The position numbers and the translations under genes are program-made. Source: Bacillus andreraoultii (GTDB lineage: Bacteria; Bacillota; Bacilli; Bacillales; Caldibacillaceae). Taken from it: a stretch of 64,000 nucleotides of DNA. Below, one piece after another: positions 58,224 to 64,000 of the stretch. The stretch's first letter is position 1. Every line of letters starts with the position of its first letter. A model generated the notes under the pieces. That model searched no databases. It saw only the letters and a list, made by a program, of their open reading frames with translations, and was not told the origin of the DNA. The stretch covers positions 1,112,894 to 1,176,893 of the forward strand of contig NZ_LN868937.1 of the NCBI RefSeq assembly GCF_001244735.1, written 5' to 3'.

Positions 58224-58979
58224 ATGAAGTTTATTCAATCAGTAAAAAATGAAAAAGTGAAGCAATGGAAAAAATTATTAACAAAAAAAGAACGGGATAA
58301 AACAGGTTTATTCCTTGTTGAAGGGGAGCATCTAGTTGAAGAAGCACATCACGCTGACTGGATGACTGAGCTCATTGTGACTGAAAGCTATCATTCAAAA
58401 TTACCGAAAGCAAAATTTGCAAATATAGATCTTTATGTAGTTGCAAATGAGATAGCTAAAGTGATATCTGATACAGAAACACCACAAGGTATTTTTGCTG
58501 TCTGTAAGCAAATGAAAAAAAGTGTAGTTGAAGGGAAAAGGTATTTACTTATCGATGCGGTTCAAGACCCGGGAAATGTCGGTACGATGATTCGAACGGC
58601 GGATAGTGCCGGTGTGGATGCTGTTATTGTTGGAGAAGGCAGTGTTGACATATGGAATGCAAAAGTGTTGCGTGCAGCACAAGGCAGTCATTTTCATTTA
58701 CCAATCATTCGGGGGAATTTGACTGAATGGATAAATAAATTTAGGGAGCAGAATATTTCAATTTATGGAACTGCACTAAAAAATGCAGTACCTATGAACC
58801 AGGTGCAAGCGCAAGAATCTTTTGCACTAATTGTAGGAAATGAAGGACAAGGTGTGAACGAAGAACTTTTGAGTAAAACGACAAAAAATCTATATATTCC
58901 AATTTATGGAAAAAGTGAATCATTAAATGTATCAGTAGCCACAGGGATTTTACTCTATTATTTACGTGGTAAACATTGA
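58224..58979 (+). CDS. ysgA: TrmH/SpoU family RNA 2'-O-methyltransferase (YsgA)
   Basis: A 251-residue SPOUT methyltransferase. An N-terminal substrate-binding domain (about 1-95, FLVEGEHLVEEA) precedes the knotted SAM-binding domain with motif 1 (DPGNVGTMIRTADSAG), motif 2 (LIVGNEGQGV) and motif 3 (IPIYGKSESLNVSVATGILLY split around SLNVSVA). It modifies rRNA or tRNA ribose; the site is unknown. The frame begins ten codons earlier, but ATG 58224 has AAAGGAG eight bases upstream. It precedes pheST, as in B. subtilis. Confidence 0.93.
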   Translation: MKFIQSVKNEKVKQWKKLLTKKERDKTGLFLVEGEHLVEEAHHADWMTELIVTESYHSKLPKAKFANIDLYVVANEIAKVISDTETPQGIFAVCKQMKKSVVEGKRYLLIDAVQDPGNVGTMIRTADSAGVDAVIVGEGSVDIWNAKVLRAAQGSHFHLPIIRGNLTEWINKFREQNISIYGTALKNAVPMNQVQAQESFALIVGNEGQGVNEELLSKTTKNLYIPIYGKSESLNVSVATGILLYYLRGKH

Positions 58980-59026
58980 AATTGAAATAGAGGACAAAGA
59001 AAATTCGAATATGACCATAGTTCATA

Positions 59027-59055
59027 TTGCTATTCTGAAAAAGTCTCGATATAAT
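59027..59055 (+). promoter_or_regulatory. pheST promoter (sigma-A)
   Basis: TTGCTA (59027-59032), 17-bp spacer, perfect TATAAT (59050-59055), directly before the T-box. Confidence 0.65.
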
Positions 59056-59061
59056 GGTAAT

Positions 59062-59350
59062 TAAATGAAAATTGAATAATGAAAGATGTAATGATTGAGG
59101 CAAGTAATTTGGAAATTTCTGTTTAAGGGAGAAAATGCCATGACTGAAAGCATTTTTAGCAGAAACCAAATGAAATTTCACCTCATGAACTCTCATCGGG
59201 ACCACTTTCGTACTTGCGATTGAAGTGTAAAGATGAAGCGGGAAGACCGTTATCAGTTAGAGTGAATGTACATTTGTAGTTTGACAAATTGCATTAATAA
59301 GGGTGGTACCGCGAATAGAATCCTCGTCCCTTTTCGGATGAGGATTTTTT
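59062..59350 (+). promoter_or_regulatory. T-box leader of pheST
   Basis: The conserved T-box AAGGGTGGTACCGCG is at 59299-59313, followed by the terminator AATCCTCGTCC / GGATGAGGATT with T6 (59318-59350). It should sense uncharged tRNA-Phe. A TTC triplet near 59208 is a possible specifier but was not verified by folding. The 5' end is predicted from the promoter. Confidence 0.92.
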
Positions 59351-59390
59351 GTGCTTTCTAAATACTTACAATTACAAGGAGGTATAAAAC

Positions 59391-60431
59391 GTGAAAGAAC
59401 GTTTACATGAACTAAAAGAAGAAGTACTGGAAAAGATTTCTAAAGCGACAGACTTGAAACATTTAAATGATGTTCGGGTTGCCTATTTAGGGAAGAAAGG
59501 ACCAATTACCGAAGTTTTACGAGGAATGGGGAAGCTTTCACCAGAAGAACGTCCAATCATCGGTTCCCTTGCTAATGAAATCCGAGCAAAAATTTCTGAA
59601 AAACTAGATGCTAAAAAAGCGGAGTTAGAAGAGTTAGCTGTACAAAAGAAATTAGAAGAAGAATCGATTGATATTACTTTACCAGGACGACCCGTTACAT
59701 TAGGTTGCGACCATCCTTTGACGAAAACCATCCGAGAAATTGAAGACTTATTTATTGGTCTTGGTTATGAAGTTGCAGAAGGTCCAGAAGTAGAAACAGA
59801 CTATTACAATTTTGAAGCATTAAATTTACCGAAAAACCATCCTGCTCGTGATATGCAAGATTCTTTTTACATTACCGAAGAACTTTTATTACGTACACAT
59901 ACATCACCTGTACAAGCACGGACAATGGAAAAGGCGAAAGGAAGGGGACCTGTAAAAGTAATTTGTCCGGGTCGTGTATATCGTCGTGATAACGATGATG
60001 CAACACACTCCCATCAATTTATGCAAATTGAAGGACTTGTTGTGGATGAAAACATTCGTATGAGTGATTTGAAAGGAACTTTAAATATTTTTGCGAAAAA
60101 GATTTTTGGTGAAGATCGTGAAATTCGTCTCCGTCCAAGCTTTTTCCCGTTTACAGAACCATCTGTTGAAATGGATATTTCTTGTAAAATGTGTGGCGGT
60201 AAAGGATGCAATGTATGTAAAGGAACCGGTTGGATTGAAATTTTAGGTGCTGGAATGGTCCATCCAAATGTGTTACGTATGAGTGGATTTGATCCAGAAA
60301 AATATAGCGGTTTTGCATTCGGTATGGGTCCTGAACGAATTGCAATGTTGAAATACGGGATTGATGATATTCGTCATTTCTATACAAATGATGTTCGTTT
60401 CTTAAAACAATTTGCACCAGTAGATTTATAA
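59391..60431 (+). CDS. pheS: Phenylalanyl-tRNA synthetase alpha subunit
   Basis: A 346-residue catalytic subunit. An N-terminal coiled coil (about 1-85) binds the tRNA, and the class II core has motif 2 ([26 protein letters not shown] in part), the phenylalanine pocket [13 protein letters not shown], a zinc-like [12 protein letters not shown] and motif 3 [16 protein letters not shown] start behind AAGGAGG. Forms an alpha2beta2 enzyme with PheT, 36 bases downstream. Confidence 0.97.
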   Translation: MKERLHELKEEVLEKISKATDLKHLNDVRVAYLGKKGPITEVLRGMGKLSPEERPIIGSLANEIRAKISEKLDAKKAELEELAVQKKLEEESIDITLPGRPVTLGCDHPLTKTIREIEDLFIGLGYEVAEGPEVETDYYNFEALNLPKNHPARDMQDSFYITEELLLRTHTSPVQARTMEKAKGRGPVKVICPGRVYRRDNDDATHSHQFMQIEGLVVDENIRMSDLKGTLNIFAKKIFGEDREIRLRPSFFPFTEPSVEMDISCKMCGGKGCNVCKGTGWIEILGAGMVHPNVLRMSGFDPEKYSGFAFGMGPERIAMLKYGIDDIRHFYTNDVRFLKQFAPVDL

Positions 60432-60467
60432 AAAGAAAATAGTAAAAATAAGGTAGGAGGAAAAAAC

Positions 60468-62882
60468 ATGCTTGTTTCATATAAATGGCTTGAATCGTAT
60501 GTTGATGTGAGCGAAATTACAGCCGAAGATTTAGCTGAAAAAATTACTCGCTCAGGTATTGAAGTAGAAAGTGTTGAACAAAAATCAGCAGGATTAAAAA
60601 ATATTGTGGTCGGACATGTACTTTCTTGTGTGGACCATCCAAACTCAGACCATCTTCATATTTGCCAAGTAGATATCGGTGAAGAAGAACCAACTCAAAT
60701 CATTTGTGGTGCACCGAATGTCGCAGCAGGACAAAAAGTGATTGTAGCACTTCCAGGGGCAAGAATAGCTGGAAACGTGAAAATTAAACGTGGTAAAATT
60801 CGCGGCGAAGTTTCAAACGGTATGATTTGCTCATTACAAGAACTTGGTATTGAAGGAAAGGTTGTACCGAAAGAATATGCAGACGGAATTTACGTACTTC
60901 CAGAATCGGCCATACCTGGTAGTGATGCACTAAAATTATTAAATATGGATGATTTTATTTTAGAACTAGGATTAACTCCGAACCGAGCTGATTGCATGAG
61001 TATGATTGGTGTTGCTTATGAAACAGCAGCAATTTTAGGAAAAAAAGTAAAATTACCTAAAATAAAAGCTGTCACTAGTAATGAAAAAGTAAGTGATTAT
61101 ATTTCGGTTCGAGTCGATGCGAAAAGTGATGCACCGTTATATACGGCCAAAGTAATCAAAAATGTAAAAATTGGTCCGTCCCCATTATGGCTGCAAACAC
61201 GACTCATCAATGCTGGGATTCGTCCTCACAATAATGTAGTCGATGTAACCAACTTTATTCTACTAGAATACGGACAACCATTGCATGCGTTTGATTATGA
61301 TCGTCTTGGGTCAAATGAAATTGTTGTACGTCGGGCAAAAGCTGGAGAAAAGATGATTACGTTAGATGATGCTGAACGTATGTTATCTGAAGATCATCTC
61401 GTTATTACAAATGGTGAAGTACCAGTTGCATTAGCTGGTGTAATGGGTGGAGCTAACTCTGAAGTAGGTAATGATACAACAACGATATTACTGGAATCTG
61501 CCTATTTTGATAGTAAAGTTATTCGGAAGGCATCTAAAGATCATGGACTTCGTAGTGAAGCTAGTAGTCGCTATGAAAAAGGAATTGATCCAACTCGCGT
61601 ACGAGAAGCATCAGAACGAGCATGTGCATTAATTGCAGAATTTGCAGGTGGAGAAGTACTGGAAGGTACCGTCGAAGTGGATACATTGGAACTCAAACCC
61701 GTAGTAGTTGAAGTTGAGCTATCGAAAGTGAATCAATTTTTAGGTACTGATTTAACTGTTGAAACAATTGAAGAGATTTTAAATCGTCTACAATTCGTTT
61801 ACAAAAAAGATGGTGAAACTTTTGCGGTTGATATTCCGTCTCGTCGTTGGGATATTTCCATTAAGGAAGATATGTATGAAGAAATTGCAAGACTTTATGG
61901 TTATGATCATATTCCAATGACACTTCCTGAAGGTATTGGAACAGCAGGTAGTTTAACTCCATACCAAAAGAAACGAAGAGTTGTCCATGAAGTACTAGAG
62001 GGGGCTGGATTAAACCAAGCTGTGACGTACTCATTAACGAGTGAAGAAAAATACGGTCAATTTGCATTAGAGAGAACTGAACCAATTAAACTTGCTATGC
62101 CGATGAGTGAAGAACATGCGGTTTTACGATTAAGTTTACTTCCTCATTTATTGGATGCCATCTCTTATAATAAAGCTCGGAAAAATGAAAACGTCGCTTT
62201 ATTTGAAACAGGTGCCATTTTTGTATCAAACGGAGCGAACGTTCAACCGAAAGAACATGAATACTTAGCAGGTGCAATGGTAGGTCTTTATGTTAATCAT
62301 CCATGGCAAGGCGAAAAAGTACCGGTTGATTTTTATGTTGTTAAAGGTATTTTAGAAGCGTTATTCGTTAAATTACAAGTGGACGAAATGATTCGTTACG
62401 AAAAGGCAGAAATTGACGGAATGCATCCTGGTCAAACAGCCAAAATTTTATTAAATAACGCTGTTCTTGGATTTGTCGGTAAAATCCACCCATCGATGGA
62501 AAAACAATACGATGTGAAAAATGTCTTTGTATTTGAGCTTAACTTAGAAAAGCTGTTAAATACAGATGTTGTTCCATTAGCTTACGAATCCATTCCAAGA
62601 TTCCCGGGGATTACACGTGATATCGCTCTAATTGTAGATCGTAAAACAACAGCCGGAGAACTGGAACAAATTATAAATGAAGCTGGCGGGAAATTATTGA
62701 AGGAAGCAAAAGTATTTGACCTTTACGAAGGTGAAAAAGTTGACGCCGGGAAAAAATCAGTTGCTTTTACCCTAACGTACTTAGATCCAGAAAGAACATT
62801 GACGGACGATGAAGTAACAAAGGTTCACGAAAAAGTACTAGTTTCTTTAAATGAAAAATTTGGTGCAGAATTAAGAAAATAA
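60468..62882 (+). CDS. pheT: Phenylalanyl-tRNA synthetase beta subunit
   Basis: An 804-residue subunit. The order is an EMAP-like tRNA-binding domain (about 40-150, VVGHVLSCVDHPNSDHLHIC), the B3/B4 editing domain (about 210-380), B5 (about 405-475, VDIPSRRWDISIKEDMYEEIARLYGYD in part), a degenerate catalytic fold, and a C-terminal FDX-ACB anticodon domain (about 710-804, SIPRFPGITRDIALIVD). ATG behind AGGAGGAAA. The operon ends at a long terminator. Confidence 0.97.
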   Translation: MLVSYKWLESYVDVSEITAEDLAEKITRSGIEVESVEQKSAGLKNIVVGHVLSCVDHPNSDHLHICQVDIGEEEPTQIICGAPNVAAGQKVIVALPGARIAGNVKIKRGKIRGEVSNGMICSLQELGIEGKVVPKEYADGIYVLPESAIPGSDALKLLNMDDFILELGLTPNRADCMSMIGVAYETAAILGKKVKLPKIKAVTSNEKVSDYISVRVDAKSDAPLYTAKVIKNVKIGPSPLWLQTRLINAGIRPHNNVVDVTNFILLEYGQPLHAFDYDRLGSNEIVVRRAKAGEKMITLDDAERMLSEDHLVITNGEVPVALAGVMGGANSEVGNDTTTILLESAYFDSKVIRKASKDHGLRSEASSRYEKGIDPTRVREASERACALIAEFAGGEVLEGTVEVDTLELKPVVVEVELSKVNQFLGTDLTVETIEEILNRLQFVYKKDGETFAVDIPSRRWDISIKEDMYEEIARLYGYDHIPMTLPEGIGTAGSLTPYQKKRRVVHEVLEGAGLNQAVTYSLTSEEKYGQFALERTEPIKLAMPMSEEHAVLRLSLLPHLLDAISYNKARKNENVALFETGAIFVSNGANVQPKEHEYLAGAMVGLYVNHPWQGEKVPVDFYVVKGILEALFVKLQVDEMIRYEKAEIDGMHPGQTAKILLNNAVLGFVGKIHPSMEKQYDVKNVFVFELNLEKLLNTDVVPLAYESIPRFPGITRDIALIVDRKTTAGELEQIINEAGGKLLKEAKVFDLYEGEKVDAGKKSVAFTLTYLDPERTLTDDEVTKVHEKVLVSLNEKFGAELRK

Positions 62883-62889
62883 ATTGACG

Positions 62890-62949
62890 AGTAAACTGCC
62901 TCTTTTCATAAGCTGCCTTTTTAATCAGCTTGTTCCGAGGCAGTTTTTA
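62890..62949 (+). terminator. Terminator after pheST
   Basis: Outer arms AAACTGCCTC / GAGGCAGTTT enclose AAGCTG / CAGCTT; TTA follows the T-rich end of the right arm. Confidence 0.8.
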
Positions 62950-63041
62950 CTTATTTTGCCCTGTTTTTGTTAATTTCCTTCCCATTATATTTTGTTTCGT
63001 GCTATGATAAAAAAAGGATTCTGACGATTGGAGGTATGGAC

Positions 63042-63293
63042 TTGTCAGATGTACGAAAAAACAGGATTCCTGTTGAAATATATGGACAACAGTATATGAT
63101 AGTTGGAACAGAACCAGCAGAACATATTCGCACGGTTGCACAATTAGTTGATCAGAAAATGCGTGAAATCAAAGGGAAAAACGCTACGTTGGATACAAGT
63201 CAACTAGCAGTTTTGACAGCTGTAAATGCCGTCAATGAATATGTAAAAATGAAAGAACAATTAGAGGAATTAAAAAGGAATCTTAATCAGTAA
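63042..63293 (+). CDS. zapA: Cell division protein ZapA
   Basis: An 83-residue FtsZ-ring stabiliser. The ZapA core (RIPVEIYGQQYMIVGTEPAEHI in part) is followed by a helix LAVLTAVNAVNEYVKMKEQLEEL, which forms the coiled-coil tetramer. The frame runs 25 codons further upstream, overlapping the pheT terminator region; TTG 63042 has GGAGG seven bases before it and gives MSDVRKNRI, as in relatives. In B. subtilis rnhC lies between pheT and zapA; here it is absent from that spot. Confidence 0.93.
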   Translation: MSDVRKNRIPVEIYGQQYMIVGTEPAEHIRTVAQLVDQKMREIKGKNATLDTSQLAVLTAVNAVNEYVKMKEQLEELKRNLNQ

Positions 63294-63395
63294 ATTTGAA
63301 TAATAGTTAGAATAGAATGACTTTCTAACAAGTAAATACGAACAACTTCAACCATCCAGGTAAAGTGGAAATCTCAGATTAAAGGGTTGACATGC

Positions 63396-63923
63396 ATGCT
63401 AAGTTTGATACTACTTTTCTTCTTGTTTATCGGATTTATTGTCGGATTAAAAAGAGGATTTATTTTACAAGTAATCCATTTAACGAGTTTTTTTATCGCC
63501 TTTATTATTGCGATGATGTATTATAAAGATTTAGCTTTACGGTTAACTTTGTGGATTCCGTATCCAACGATTGGTGATAGTGAAACACTAAAATTATTGC
63601 TTGGAGCTATGAATGCCGAAGAAGCTTTTTATAGAGGAATATCCTTCTTTCTTATTTTTATTGCTGTGAAAATTGTATTACAAATTATTGGTTCCATGCT
63701 TGATTTTGTTGCTAATATCCCAATTATTAAGCAGCTAAATATTTGGGCAGGAGGAATACTCGGTTTTCTTGAAGTCTATTTAATTATCTTTCTAATTTTA
63801 TATATTATCGCCTTATTTCCGATAAATAACGTGCAGACATGGATTGATCAATCTGCGGTTGCAAAGGGAATCATTCAACATACACCTATCCTTTCAAAGC
63901 AAATATATAATATGTGGTTTTAA
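63396..63923 (+). CDS. yshB: CvpA family membrane protein (YshB)
   Basis: A 175-residue CvpA-type protein with four TM helices (about 1-20, 25-43, 80-100 and 110-140). Conserved features are GFIVGLKRGFILQVIHLTSFF and GGILGFLEVYLIIFLIL in part. CvpA proteins are linked to colicin V production and membrane homeostasis in E. coli; YshB itself is uncharacterised. ATG 63396 has AAAGGG nine bases upstream and gives MLSLILLFF; the TTG three codons earlier touches the SD. It follows zapA as in B. subtilis. Nothing recognisable follows to the end of the window. Confidence 0.9.
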   Translation: MLSLILLFFLFIGFIVGLKRGFILQVIHLTSFFIAFIIAMMYYKDLALRLTLWIPYPTIGDSETLKLLLGAMNAEEAFYRGISFFLIFIAVKIVLQIIGSMLDFVANIPIIKQLNIWAGGILGFLEVYLIIFLILYIIALFPINNVQTWIDQSAVAKGIIQHTPILSKQIYNMWF

Positions 63924-64000
63924 CTTATGTAGCAAAAAGTCGGGTCCTAACACAGCTTGGCGTATTTGATTTAATGAGCACATCTGTCTTATATAAATAA

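Noticed and set aside
58792-59205. 137-codon minus-strand frame over the end of ysgA and the pheS T-box
   Set aside because: It runs antisense to a real gene and a structured leader and has a low-complexity hydrophobic/histidine-rich product typical of shadow frames.

Overview
The window is a contiguous chromosomal segment from a low-GC, endospore-forming member of the Bacillaceae. The evidence is a gene order that matches the ytkL-ytoI-nrnA-dnaE-accDA-pfkA-pyk-citZ-icd-mdh-phoPR-polA-mutM-coaE-gapB-speD-nrdR-dnaBI-thrS-infC-rpmI-rplT-pheST-zapA-cvpA neighbourhood known from Bacillus subtilis, together with sporulation genes (ytrH, ytrI, ytaF, ytxC-like, sspI), frequent TTG/GTG starts behind strong Shine-Dalgarno (SD) sequences, and T-box and L20 leaders. 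Family assignments rest on motifs and recalled family sequences; no database search was run.

Layout. 0-8.3 kb: a 52-bp tandem hairpin repeat cut by the left edge, an EcsC-family gene, a universal stress protein, an M24 peptidase, ytkL, a small orphan membrane protein, ytoI, ytpI, nrnA and the divergent ytrHI pair. 8.3-20.6 kb: dnaE, then central carbon and lipid genes (malic enzyme with a FadR-type regulator and a matching operator, accDA, pfkA, pyk), fxsA and ytvI. 20.6-29.7 kb: the citZ-icd-mdh TCA block with a long regulated leader, phoPR, and an hflK-hflC pair between phoR and polA. 29.7-45.9 kb: polA, mutM, ytaF, coaE, a decayed MFS transporter overlapping a 43-codon ORF, gapB with CcpN-type boxes, speD with a structured leader, nrdR, dnaB, dnaI, ytxC and T-box-controlled thrS. 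45.9-47.9 kb: a gene-poor, AT-rich stretch with an IS4-like transposase remnant, a frameshifted micro-ORF and one small membrane protein. 47.9-64 kb: infC-rpmI-rplT with a leader, small membrane proteins, dut, a MarR-ABC-ABC exporter operon, an M42 peptidase, an MBL hydrolase, sspI, a SpoU-type methyltransferase, T-box-controlled pheST, zapA and cvpA. The last 77 bases hold nothing recognisable.

How it works together. The housekeeping genes cover carbon flow (glycolysis, anaplerosis, gluconeogenesis, TCA), fatty-acid initiation, replication initiation and repair, and aminoacylation. Their control elements are visible: terminators after most transcription units, two T-boxes, a putative L20 leader with an AUU-initiated infC, CcpN-type boxes at gapB, a cre-like box at citZ and a palindromic GntR-type operator at the malic enzyme gene. 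The main non-textbook signals are a four-copy dispersed repeat family with long and short forms (one copy inside the thrS leader), the 52-bp tandem hairpin array, candidate anti-SD pairings at speD and ytxC, three TCACA motifs phased at 11 bp at the citZ promoter, and the small ORF next to the MFS pseudogene. No complete phage, CRISPR array, toxin-antitoxin or secondary-metabolite system was seen.

Many start codons were re-chosen from SD spacing and family N-termini (ytoI, ytrH, ytsJ, accD, pfkA, icd, phoP, hflK, hflC, ytaF, coaE, ytxC, infC, the DUF1294 gene, marR, the trmH-like gene, zapA, cvpA).
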